Part shown: piece after piece, positions 46,854-58,170 of the stretch
Position numbering within the stretch: position 1 is the stretch's first letter
Layout of the letters: every line of letters starts with the position of its first letter
DNA from: Lepisosteus oculatus
Lineage: Eukaryota > Chordata > Actinopteri > Semionotiformes > Lepisosteidae
Reading direction: 5' to 3'
Length of the DNA stretch: 64,000 bases
NCBI RefSeq assembly: GCF_040954835.1
Contig: NC_090718.1
Span: 12,849,532 to 12,913,531 of the forward strand
Program-made: the position numbers and the translations under genes
Notes under the pieces: model-generated
The model's input: the letters and a program-made list of their open reading frames with translations, nothing else
Told to the model about the DNA's origin: nothing
Database searches by the model: none

Positions 46854-49800
46854 CATGTGGATTAACCATTAACGGCAAATCAGGTGATATTTCTATACAT
46901 GCCTGTACGATCTACCAGGGTGTATCAGTGGAAAAGGTAACAGGAGCTCCACGGAAATACATCTGATTTGTACACAGCGACAGGTCCAACCTGTGACAAG
47001 GCCATGATGCAGGTCCCCTCTTCCATGGTTTTCAAACCTGTAGAGGCAAAAGTCCCACCATCACAACTGGGCAATACATATCTGTAGCCAAGGTCTGAGA
47101 GCCTGCAGGAACACGGCTGCTTCAAGATTTCATTTCATTGTCCATCCAAAAGGGTGGAAATTGGTCTTCGGCATCATCACACACTCTACAAAAAACAACA
47201 CTCAACATAAAATAAATACACTTTAGAAACAAACAATAGTCCTAGGCATGCAACAATACATATACGCACACACCTTGTAATCCATATTACACTACCAGCC
47301 AACTAAATTTGGAAAGAATGCCTTTCATAACAGCCCCTGATACAGTTCATGTAAAAATGTTTTATACTGGCTGCTTCTCTCCAGAAGTTGTGTATTTTTC
47401 TCTGACGCAGAAGCCTCACGATAACAGACATCCACTGTTAAACTTATTCCAGCTCACCTGGTAGTTCTGCACACTGCTAATTAAAAGACATGTTATTTTT
47501 AAAGATTATTTGAGGATTAAAGATTACTTTATTCAAGAACGTAATGTGTCAAAAATATTTATTCTAGAAAGTTACAGTAAGTCAGGGACTTACAGCTTTG
47601 AAACCTATTGTTCATCAACCAAAAACACATGATTTTGAGCACAAATCTTCACAAGAACAAGAAATACGTATTGATGAGAGTGGAAAGCATATTTAGAATA
47701 AAGGGAGTCTTTAAAAACATGAACATAAACCATGAAACTGTGTTTGAAATAATGCAGTATTGCACGTTGTATCGTTATTTTTTTTATTTTCTAGCAGTGT
47801 TTAGGGAAAACTACCTAATACCACTGACACAGACCTGAATCTGGGCAGAGAAGACCTCAAAGACTGGAAATATGTAGAAATTATAGGATATGTGAAAACT
47901 AAAAAGAGTTTGGATCTTGAAACAGATGACATACTAAAACACCAGCCTCTCTTTCATCACCTCTCTCTCTTTTCTCATCTCCTTCTTAATAACATATGTC
48001 TGTATGGAGGCACATACGTGACCTGAATTTCTTATTGGGGTGCGTTGCCGAAACTCACTTTTTAACTCAATACTCTCCTTCTCCTTTTCAGAACCTGTGC
48101 AGCAGTAACAGACCATGAAAGTGGATGCTAGAAGCCGGCAAACCCAACACCTTCACCTTTCAAATTCTTCTAGAGACACATGTGGCCCCAGAAGACCACT
48201 GGGTACAGGGCTCATTCAAGGGAAGAAAATCCCTGCAGAAAGGCTGTGTGCAAACTTGAGAGAAACTGAAACCTTGCTGGTAAAGCTAGTTTTGGTCTTT
48301 TACGTTACAAGAAGACGGTGGCGAGTATTCTGCCCTTGTGTTGAACTGTGCTAATTTTGTGACCTCTTCTCCTTCTCAATGTTTTTTCTCTCAGTAAAAG
48401 CTTTCTCTTTTTTCTCCAGTAGCAGTAGTACTATACCACCTCTGAACGCTACACAGTAAATGCAATGCCACTGGCAGTGTGACAGTCTCTGGCCATCTCA
48501 ACCATTGATGACATTTCCTTGAGGTCATGGGATAACAGCACTGGAAAATCACTGGAAATTAGGAGTGATCCTCTGCATCCCCCTCTGTACAGCTCTCTCT
48601 TCACTGTCCCCACATACCTCAGATTAAAAAAGTTCTTACTGAAAATCTAAACAGAGTGCTGTACTTGTCTCCTGTTTTTCAAACCACATAGCTGCCAGCT
48701 TTCAAACTGAATAAAACCATGCTGCGCCTGTAGTCGGTCAGTCCCTGGTTAAGTTAAATGGAACTTTATGGCCTTTTCTCCTTTATCATTCCACAAACAT
48801 TAGCATAACACAGCCGGAGGCTCCATCTGAATTTCTGCCCAGGTTCCTTACCTGTAGCACGTGGCAAAACTTGGCTACTTTACAAAGTCTTTATTTCATT
48901 ATTTTGACAAGATACCAGCCCAAAGTCACTAAACAGTTATCTGTTGTTTAATCTCAACCTCACCGCATCCACCCTTGAGATGGACAGGGGCATCAGAGGA
49001 AAACCACAGCAGTTCTTGAAGCTGGCTGTCATGCGTTTGTGGCGTAAACATCAAGATGATTGATAGGGAGCAGCGATGCGCGTATAAATATCGCTAAAAC
49101 TGGTTCAAAGCCACTTTGGGGCCTTATAAAAGCCACAGCTACTCAGTACTCTGACTCTGCACTTCTGGAAACTCAGGTGAAACACATCTATTTATTTTCC
49201 TGGCCGGGACAGACCCAGTGACCAAACCAGCTCACAGAGGCTCAAGGAGGAGAGAAGTAACTTCTGCTGCTGCCACTTTTGTGTCCTTGACATTATCTGT
49301 TTGGGTTTGTTTTTTTTAAAAAAAAGGTAAACCAATTTCTGAATTTTAATGACGTTTGCGTTGGGTTCATTAGAAGCCAGACTTCTAGTTTAGCTCGGGA
49401 CCTGATCTGTAAAATATCCCTCTGTTTTTGCACAAAGTGTTTTGAGTTTTTAAATGACTTACGGGGATTTTTAAGGCTGCCAGTAAGAGATGCAAAGCTA
49501 AACATAGAATTCAAAACAGGAGATTCTTCCTTGAGTGCTATGACAAAATATCATACATTGTTTTTCAGTCAGTGCCTTACTTGACTTTCAGTGGTGTATT
49601 ATATGCTATTATGATAGTATATAAAGTATATTATAATATTGGTGCAACAGAATGGTGTTGTATTGTTTAATTTCAATACATTCATGATCATCAGAATTAA
49701 TCTATGATGTATATGCTAAACCTTTGGGAGGGATTTCTGTAGTCACTACAGCTGATCTCACAGATGTGTGTGTTGACCCTATAGTGGAAAACACCCTTAC

Positions 49801-52800
49801 TGCCGTGGTCTAGAAGAATCCTGAAGGATGCACAGGCTAATCCAGAGGTTTTTTTGGAAACAGAAAAGGATTCATGTACCATACATTTCAAAAAGTGATC
49901 TAAGAGGACAGTAGTGTTGTCTGTTCAGCAGCTTTACAATGTACCCACTAGTCTTTTTGTTTAATCACACCTATCTGTTACTCTAAATACATTCTTGTGT
50001 AAGTGTGTTGTATGTAAAAAACAGAATCCAGGCTTTTTATCCCTTTTCTTTCAAGAGACTAGTGTCTTCTTGAGCAAGGATTTTACAGAAGTAAGTGAGG
50101 CAATTTGGGATTTTGCATCCAAGGTAGGTAGCTGAGTAGGTGGCCAAATCAAAATCATTTAAGTGTGCACAAAAGCAGAGGAACGCGGATTGGAGAAGAA
50201 GGACAAGTACCCAATGTGGAAAAGTAATGTGACTTAGAGAGGACATGAAAGTATAGGTTTTTCCAGTAAGATGAGCTGGAACAAGACGTACTGTACGTGA
50301 AAGATCTTAGCTTTTTAAACTGAGATAAAGAGATAAAGCAGGTTAAACATTTCACTTTGGCTACATACACGCTGAAAGTGCGTGTTCACCAGTGCTTTTA
50401 TATTTGGATATAAAGTAGTCGCGTTTCTTCAAAAATGACGCACTTACCTCCCACCTGCTAAAACAACAAAAAGAGCTCTTATACAGAGCGGGTATAGAAA
50501 CATCCTGGAAAACAAAGGTCCTGCCGTTCGTATACAGATGATTGAGTCTGAAAGCTTGGACCCACAACTTCACTCTGTCTTTCAATGTGGGATTCTGTAA
50601 GAACTGGTGAAGGAAAGATTTGTGCGCTGTCTGAGTCTGTGCTAAAACGTGCTGTATTCAAGATCAAGTCAAAAATTGATTCTGTTATTTTAGTTTAGAT
50701 CACTAGCCCACACTATTCTATTCAATTTGTGATCCTATTATAAAACACGGATTTAAAGCAAACAAATAAACAGGAACTTAAGCATTCATTACAGATTTCC
50801 GACAGCCTACTGCAATCCCACAAATTCAAATAAAAGCTTCCAATTAATGTTACAATAACAGATTAAACAGAAGATAAGAATGCAATGGTTTTAGTAGGCA
50901 GTATTAACTCCCACAGGGCAAATTCCTTTGACTACCATTGTAAGAGCACACAGTGAGAACTGCTGGCAAAGTTATGCAGTGGCAGACCTGATGCTTTGAT
51001 CTGGGTAAATAAAATCTTTAGAGTATCTGTGTTGTACCCAGTCTTGGGGTTGACACTCTCCTGCAAGCCTGGTGTTTTGCCATGCATCCCAAATACAGTA
51101 TGTCTTCCATTCCATTAACGACTCAAGTCGCAAGGACTTACAAAGGTTATACAGTACCATTCATCCAGTCTTGTGACTTAATTTGCAACCATGCCAATTA
51201 GCACCCACCAACTGGCACTCATTAATTCGTGCCCTGAACAGTGATTCAGTAATGCCAGCTCTGCATTCAGAAGAACTTTTTTCTGATGCAGTTTGCAGTC
51301 TAACTGGGGTTGAATCTTCAAGATCATAACCTCCCAGTCAGAATTGGATGCAACTAACATCTCTTTCATATTTTTATAGAAAAATGAAGCCACTGACATG
51401 AAAACTCTAAAGAGCAACTATTGGCAACAGCTCCTTCTGTGCCTCCGTTTTCTAGCATTCGTTGTAAAGAAATGGGCTGAACCCAGTTTATCCATTTCAG
51501 TAGAGAAATGTTGCAGACAATGTTGGCAGAACCATTGAGAAAATATCCAGACGTTTCTGCTGCTCAGGCTAACTGAGGTCTGGCCTAAAATACAGCCAAA
51601 TTAGTTATTTGGTTTAAAGAACAACAATAAAAAAATCAAATGATATGAACACGCTGAAGAAGCAGGAAGGCTGTTTTCAGACTTGAAAGTCAGCCTCATA
51701 AACGTCGCCCGAGGTCATTTTCCTTCTGAATTCTCTCACAGGAAATTAATTGCTTGTGAAACGCAATCGACAGACTCTGTCGATGAGTTGGTCTGGTCGG
51801 GTTGATGGAACTACGGAATAATAAAAGACACATCTAGGCATCGCAATATGGGTGTAATTTCTTTCCATGAAATGCGATGTGTCAGAAGGTAAAGGAAAGA
51901 AAGGGGATTTACGGGAGATCTATTTTATTCCTTTATTCCTTGTACAGCTTGTTTTATTAAGCCTTGTACAGAAAAAAAGGTAAGAAAACTCAAGTAACTG
52001 CAATTACCACATCGTCCTTTTACAGGCTTAATGAGTGCAAGGTTTTCTAGCTTGGCACTTTGAGGCCTTTGACAGAATTGTAAAGTATGTTTCGACCTAC
52101 TTCTGCTGCTAATCTCCTCAGAAATACGTCAACTGCCCAGTCTGATCCCAAGGTGCTGCGCTGTTCTCACCTGTGTGCTGCCAAGAAATGTAGATCTGGG
52201 AAACACACTGGAGTAGGTGGGGTGCTTGCGATCACGGAGATGGTGAAAAGGAGGGAGGGCGCATTTGCTGGATTCTGGTCTGAAGTCCACGCGGCTGATG
52301 GGATTCATTTTAAACGAGGTCCGTCTTTCGGTGCCGGGGCATTTAAACTGCGGCATGTGCCCTGGATTAGAGGAATTTCACTGGGGATTAAAATATGCAG
52401 CACATGCAGCACCCCTGATTGGGGGCAAGAAACCGAGAAGCCCGAGCAAATTAAATCAGTCGCTGGAGAGAGCTGCTGAGTGGTTCTCAGGCAGCAGGTA
52501 TGTGAAAATGCTTCAATATTCGCTTTTACCCTAGCTCACCAAATAACGCTGATCTGTGTTTTTCTGTTTCTGTAGAACGCTCGTGAAAGTTGCACTCTTT
52601 TTTTGTTGTTGTTGCTGTTGTTGCTGTAAAAATAACTCTGACCCCACAGTACTTCAGTTTAAAACCTCCTGAACAGGTCAGGGAAAGAACAGCCCAGTTT
52701 AATTCTATAACGGGTTTTGCCTCATTAGTTTTATGTGAAGTTCAGTGACCTGCGCTCTAGTTTCACTTAGGGTTTAATTTTAATTTAAACTCATGGTCAC

Positions 52801-53495
52801 AATGCTCAGGAAATACCTCTCTGGCACTTTTTTTGTGTTTCAAGAATTCTTACAGCATAATACTTTACTTGTGCGTAACGTCCGGCTGTTAAGAGGCTCG
52901 ATTGCGTTATGTCATTATCAAAAGGCAACTTTTAGCTTCCCACCAAAAGACCGTTGAGTATTTAAGATGAGGCATCGTCTCTTGCTTTTCATCGTTAAGT
53001 GCATGTCTTTTGATAAATTCCACAATAAAATAGCCTGAACAAGAGTAAAATCAAGTTATTTTTCAGTTTGTGAATCTGCAGAATATTTTCTACACAATAC
53101 ACATTTAAACATTACTTTGGGAAAACAAGTTGATGTCTGATCAAATAATATTGGCTTGCACAACCTCATGGAAATAATGTGAGATGCCATGATTTTCCAC
53201 ATTGTCATTTATTAAAGTAAAATCAGATGGCAGTGGTGTTTAATCCAAATAACCTCAGGGCTCTTTCAGTTAAATATAAAAACAAATAGCACAACCATTC
53301 ATAACACCAGAAGTTCTGAGTGATTTTAAATTAAAAAAGCACTGCATCAATGAAAAAGCTTACTGGAGTAATCTGAATGCAGGCAAGACAGGATGTATGT
53401 AGTTCTTTATCAGTAAAAAGTGTTATATCCCTTATTCTTTTATAGTGTAAGGCATCGGGAAAGAATACAGCCAAATTCCTTGGCACCAAACTTCC
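46854..53495. other. Non-coding DNA upstream of kcnj1
   Basis: 6.6 kb of mainly AT-rich DNA with no supported gene. A possible 5' exon with donor CAG|gtatgt at 52498 is discussed in findings. A 'ttgttgttgttgctgttgtt' tract lies near 52603. Confidence 0.45.
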
Positions 53496-53845
53496 CACTT
53501 TCCATCCATCCATTTTCTAACTGCTTCTTCTAGTTCAGGGTTGCAGGGGGAGCCACAGTCTATCTCGGCAAGCAACAGGTGCATGGCAGGGTACACCCTG
53601 GGTGGGACAACAGTCCATCACACAGGGTAGACACAAAGATACAGACACGTACAAACACTCATACCAGGGCCAATTTTCCCTGTAGACAATTAACTTAGCT
53701 GTATGTTTTTGGACTGTGGGAGGAAACCTATGTGAACACAGGGAGAACATATGAACTCCAAATACCACCCCAGGACCAGAATGGAACCCAGAACCCCGCA
53801 CTGCGAGGCAGCAATGCTAAGCCATGCGCCGCCGTGCCACCCTAC
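53496..53845 (-). mobile_element. L2-like LINE 3' end fragment next to the kcnj1 exon
   Basis: On the plus strand the landmarks run in reverse: 'tccatccatccattttctaa', 'gttgcagggggagccacag', 'gcatggcagggtacaccctg', 'ttggactgtgggaggaaacc', 'acagggagaacatatgaact' and 'gaggcagcaatgctaagcca', ending 'gccgtgccaccc'. This is a near-complete copy of the same tail as at 4362. Its end lies 63 bp before the first base of the kcnj1 coding exon. Confidence 0.82.
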
Positions 53846-53908
53846 TTCTCATTCCGACGTGATGAAAATGCACTGGACCTCACCTGCCACCTCTCTTCTG
53901 CTTCTTAG

Positions 53909-53932
53909 GCCGAGACCCCTCCCAGGCTAAGG
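53909..53932 (+). other. kcnj1: kcnj1 5' leader within the coding exon
   Basis: The acceptor 'cttctgcttcttag' ends at 53908, leaving 24 bases before the ATG. These bases read in frame with kcnj1 without a stop (AETPPRLR), so an upstream coding exon could extend the protein. Confidence 0.7.
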
Positions 53933-55054
53933 ATGCTCCGGTATTTCCAGAAGTGCTTGCGCAAGCAGCTGGCTGAGCACCAGGTCAGGAAAACCAGGCT
54001 GGTGTCCAAGGATGGGCGCTGCAACATCGAGTTCGGCAACGTGGAGTACCACAGCCACTTTGCCCTACTCAAGGACTTCTGGAACACGATTGTAGAGATC
54101 CGCTGGAGGTACGTGCTGTTCATCTTCGTGGCGTCCTTCACCGGCAGCTGGTTCCTCTTTGGGTTGCTTTGGTACGGAATCGCCATGAGTAACGGGGACC
54201 TCACGGAGCAGAATCCCCCCAGTAATCATACCCCCTGCGTGATTAACGTCTACGGCCTCACCACCGCTTTCCTCTTCTCTCTGGAAACCCAGACGACCAT
54301 TGGATATGGCTACCGAGCGACTACAGATCACTGCGCCCTGGCAGTCACACTTGTCATCATCCAGGCGGTTGTAGGCGCGATCATCAACTGCTTTATGTGC
54401 GGCATTATCTTGTCAAAGATATCCCTTCCCAAAAAGAGAGCCAAGACCATCAACTTCAGCCGCACAGCCGTCATCAGCAAAAAAGCGGGCAAGCTGTGCC
54501 TCCTCATCCGTGTGGCCAATCTGAGGAAGACCCTCCTCATCGGGAGCCAGATTTATGGCAAGCTTCTCCGGACCACCGTAACTCCTGAAGGGGAGACTGT
54601 GATCTTGGACCAAGTGAACATCGATTTTATGGTGGACGCCGGCAAAGACAACCTGTTCTTCGTCTGCCCCCTTACCCTCTACCACGTCATTGACAAGACC
54701 AGCCCGTTCTTCGAAATGTCCGAGGACACCATCTCCAAGCAGGACTTCGAGCTGGTGGTCTTCTTGGACGGAACAGCGGAGAACACGAGCTCCACCTGCC
54801 AAGTGAGAACTTCCTTCATCCCCATGGAGATCCAGTGGGGCTACAGCTTCCTGCCCATCGTCTCTCGCACCAAGGAAGGAAAGTATCGCGTGGACTTCTC
54901 CAACTTCCACAAGACCGCGCTGGTTCCCACACCTCACTGTGCCTACTGCCTCGACAATGGGGACCGGCACAGCACCGGCGGGAAGAAAGGCATCGACAAC
55001 CCCGGGTTCGAAGCGATCGTCGTCAGTGAGGCGGCGGCTGCCACGAAGATGTGA
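53933..55054 (+). CDS. kcnj1: kcnj1, ATP-sensitive inward rectifier K+ channel 1 (ROMK/Kir1.1)
   Basis: A single-exon frame of 373 residues. Kir1.1 is the weakly rectifying K+ channel of renal and other secretory epithelia, working in the plasma membrane as a tetramer. [17 protein letters not shown] (22-38), [20 protein letters not shown] (199-218) and [10 protein letters not shown] (313-322) match human ROMK over other Kir channels. In order: phosphorylation-type Ser25 (human Ser44); M1 (about 61-83); glycosylation site Asn98 in NHT; filter TIGYGYR (122-128); M2 with Asn152, the weak-rectification residue (human Asn171); PIP2-binding KKRAKTINF (167-175); an NPGF internalisation-type motif (356-359); and the C-terminal TKM that in ROMK binds PDZ proteins. 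The start matches the short ROMK2 form. The residue at the pH-gating lysine (human Lys80) is Val61. Assignment to ROMK is secure; the paralogue letter, if any, is not. Confidence 0.96.
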   Translation: MLRYFQKCLRKQLAEHQVRKTRLVSKDGRCNIEFGNVEYHSHFALLKDFWNTIVEIRWRYVLFIFVASFTGSWFLFGLLWYGIAMSNGDLTEQNPPSNHTPCVINVYGLTTAFLFSLETQTTIGYGYRATTDHCALAVTLVIIQAVVGAIINCFMCGIILSKISLPKKRAKTINFSRTAVISKKAGKLCLLIRVANLRKTLLIGSQIYGKLLRTTVTPEGETVILDQVNIDFMVDAGKDNLFFVCPLTLYHVIDKTSPFFEMSEDTISKQDFELVVFLDGTAENTSSTCQVRTSFIPMEIQWGYSFLPIVSRTKEGKYRVDFSNFHKTALVPTPHCAYCLDNGDRHSTGGKKGIDNPGFEAIVVSEAAAATKM

Positions 55055-55475
55055 AATGCAGCCCCCAGGGTGGGGGGAGGGGGTCAGGACCGAAACAAAT
55101 TGAAGCTTGAGGTGGACCCAAAGTGCTGGGAATAGACGGAACTGAACTTCCAGCACAGCCCCGGACTCTCCAGAGGAAGTGAACCTGAGACACCTTTCAC
55201 GAATGTCTGTCAGCATCGAGGTCTTGGCTGTGGGATTTGACATGCGAATGTAGAGCCCACCTGAATGGATGCAGGTGGCCTGATAGAGACATATGTGTGT
55301 TTATGTGTGATTAGGGCAGGCTTGGGGTGGTAGTGTACATTACATAGAATTTAGATCAGATTTTAAGTTACCATTTCTGCACAAAATAAAGTGTTCTGTG
55401 CTAATGAAGTGGAGTACTTAATTATTATAGCAGTCTGGAGACTTATTAAAATAAAGAAGCCTTGTGAATTTTCAT
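55055..55475 (+). other. kcnj1: kcnj1 3' UTR with two poly(A) signals
   Basis: AATAAA occurs at 55385-55390 and 55450-55455, 330 and 395 bases after the stop. Either could end the message. A 276-codon antisense frame that crosses into here is a shadow of the channel gene. Confidence 0.6.
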
Positions 55476-57020
55476 TGCTCAAGAAACAGACACATTGCCA
55501 TGCATGCTAAAAACGCAGAGACGATCTGATTTCATTCACGCACAGTGCCGTCATTCACAGCAGGTACTGTACGCTAACTGTGTTGTTCTATATTGTAAAA
55601 TCTAGGTTTGTCTATGGAGATAATTCATCCGGTCTCTCTGTCTTTTCTGATTCCAAAACAGCTTGCAAGTCGCCTTGACAACCAGAGTAAAATGTGTAAA
55701 AACTACAGCAGGAAAGGGAAAAAAACAGGACACTTAACTAAATCAATGCTTTTCAAGTCTGAGAAATCTGAAGGTTAAATCGGAAGGGATTAGGATTTAA
55801 GTCCTTTTTTATGAAATATTTAAGACAGCTGGAGAGGTAACAAAAGGTTTGATTAAGAGATTTATTCTTAACCAGCTGGATGGTAAAACAGAGCTTTATT
55901 TTTCTACTTTAAAAAAAAGATTGAAAAAGGAATCAGCAATAATAATAACAACATAAATGTACATGTAAACAGCATTTATTCAGATTGTGAAAAGCTGATT
56001 TTCTTTTTCCATTTGGAGGAACCCTGAAACCTCTGATCTTTTCCTGAATAGTTTAAAGTGTATATATTTCAATAAAATGAATTAGAGCAAAACATGGTTC
56101 TTTACCTGGTCTAGGAAGGGCTTTTTCATCAGGAAGAATCATGAATATGTGATCATGCATGATCAAAAAATCAAAAGCATATTTTCTGTTCTGAGCCTTT
56201 TTTGTTCATCTTATTTAAATTGTCATCATTAATCCATTGCAAAAGAATGATCTTTACACTGCTTTGTATTTAATGTATCTTTATATATGAGATTAAAATG
56301 TCATTTATTTTTCTGATACAAATAAGGAGTAGGTACAGAGCTGTAAATAGCAATGTTAGTGTAGCAACACAATATTAAACCAGGTAAACTCAGACCAATG
56401 TGCGGGTGAATTCTTTCAATCCTGTAATTAGTATAAGAAGCCAGTATAACCTACAAAATGATTTGCTTTTGACTACTTGGGGATTTCTCAAGCATAAATC
56501 AAGAATATCTCTTCTTGGAAATCCCTATGACCATGAGAGTAATCCTCAACTGGTACAGAAGCTGTCCCTAAACGTGATTTTTCTAAATCAGACAAACTCT
56601 TTTATTCTCATTAACCTTTCCCAGAGATTTTTGACGTCCAGTGTGGTAAAAAAAAACACCAAGCAGAAATTGAGACAGGGCACACTGACTGGCCTTTCTG
56701 GTGCACTTTTTCCTGTTATGTTCCTACAAGCGATTTGACCATGAATTACGCTGGAGAAACAGATGAGCAACTGCGTATAAAGTTATCAAGGGTCTTGGCA
56801 GATCCTCCATCTGCAACTGTGCATTATTTACATTAAAACTTGATTGAGGAAACCAAAAACAAAACAATGTCTTAGAAAAGTTAAACCCCCATATCCGTCC
56901 CCCACCATACACACATGAGTTTTCACAGCAAACCTGAGACACCAGCTGCACAGTTGCCCTGCAGCTCCGTCAAGACTATCCTCACCTGCATGTGCACAAT
57001 GCTAAGCTCCAGGTGTCTTC
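55476..57020. other. Intergenic DNA, no gene seen
   Basis: AT-rich, with only short open frames. Confidence 0.5.
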
Positions 57021-57021
57021 A

Positions 57022-57068
57022 GGGAGGAAGTGTTATGTAATGTTATGTGTTATGTGTTATGTTATGTA
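57022..57068. repeat. Degenerate ATGTT/ATGTGTT short tandem repeat
   Basis: Reads 'gttatgtaatgttatgtgtt' and 'atgtgttatgttatgtaa', directly beside the inverted SINE-like copy. Confidence 0.8.
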
Positions 57069-57069
57069 A

Positions 57070-57580
57070 TTAGTCACACTTACATAGCACTTTTCTGGAC
57101 ACTCCACTCGAAGAACTTGACAGGTAATGGGACTCTCCTCCTCCACCACCAGTGTGCAGCCCCACCTGGATGGGAAGGTGCACCGGTACTCTCACCACAC
57201 ACCAGCTCTCAGGGGGGAGGAGAACAGAGTAATGAAGTCGGGTCAGAGATGGGGATGATTAGGGGGCCATGACTGGTAAAGAACAGGGGGAAATTTGGCC
57301 AGGACACCAGGGTAACACCCCTAGTCTTTTCGAAAAACCCTGGGATTTTTAATGACCACAGAAAGCCAGGACCTCGGTTTTACATCTCATTCAAAGGGTG
57401 CCGCCTCTTTACAGTAAAGTGTCTCCGTCACTATACTGGGGCATTAGGACCCACACAGACCACAGGGTGAGCGCCCCCTACCTGTCCCACTAATACCACT
57501 TCCAGCAACAACCTTTAGCTTTCCCAGGAGGTCTCCCAGACAGGTACGGGCCAGGCTCACACCTGCTGAGGTACAGTAGG
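57070..57580 (-). mobile_element. SINE-like repeat, longer copy, reverse orientation
   Basis: Begins with the reverse of the tail ('cacttacatagcacttttct', 'ggacactccactcgaagaac', 'ttgacaggtaatggg'). It then carries 'gtgcagccccacctggatgg', 'caccacacaccagctctcag', 'gaaatttggccaggacacca', 'ccctgggatttttaatgacc' and, further in, 'gtgagcgccccctacctgtc'. I recall this body and tail as an abundant fish repeat. The family name was not confirmed. Confidence 0.72.
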
Positions 57581-57834
57581 TGACAAGTGATGAGTTGCGG
57601 GGTGAAATAGCTACTGGTGTGACTGGCTGACATGAGCCAAACCTGCTATTGCTGAGGCCTGGAGATCACTGTGATGCATTAGAGAGCATGCCCACTACTC
57701 CACTTCAGTGGGCAATATCACTGTGGCATGCAGAGATCATACCAAATGATCCTCTTTGAGAGCATTCAGGGTTATTGTGGTTCTTGTCTAGAAAAGTCCT
57801 GGCACCCTTAAAAAAACTAAACTTGCAAGACATT
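57581..57834. other. Spacer between inverted repeat copies
   Basis: About 250 bp without a recognisable gene. It may include the unresolved outer ends of the two flanking copies. Confidence 0.4.
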
Positions 57835-58165
57835 TCCTCAGACTCTCTGTGGTCATTAAAAATCCCAGGGCGTTTCTCGAAAAGAGTAGGGGTGTAACCC
57901 CGGCGTCCTGGCCAAATTTCCCATTGGCCCTTACCAATCATGGCCTCCTAATAATCCCCCTCCATGAATTGGCTACATTACTCTGCTCTCCTCCCCACTG
58001 AGAGCTGGTGTGTGGTGAGCGTTCTGGCGCACTATGGCTGCCGTCACATCATCCAGGTGGGGCTGCACACTGGTGGTGGTGGAGGGGATCCCCATTACCT
58101 GTAAAGTGCTTTGAGTGGAGTGTCCAGAAAAGCGCTATATAAGTGTAAGCAATTATTATTATTAT
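57835..58165 (+). mobile_element. SINE-like repeat, shorter copy, forward orientation
   Basis: Carries 'ctctgtggtcattaaaaatc', 'ccagggcgtttctcgaaaag', 'gtcctggccaaatttcccat', 'gagagctggtgtgtggtgag', 'catcatccaggtggggctgc' and the tail 'gagtggagtgtccagaaaag', 'cgctatataagtgtaagcaa', then an ATT repeat (58152-58170). It mirrors 57070-57370 and is truncated at its 5' side. Confidence 0.78.
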
Positions 58166-58170
58166 TATTA

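Noticed and set aside
54413-55243. 276-codon minus-strand open frame
   Set aside because: It is the antisense shadow of kcnj1, whose conserved protein explains the open frame.
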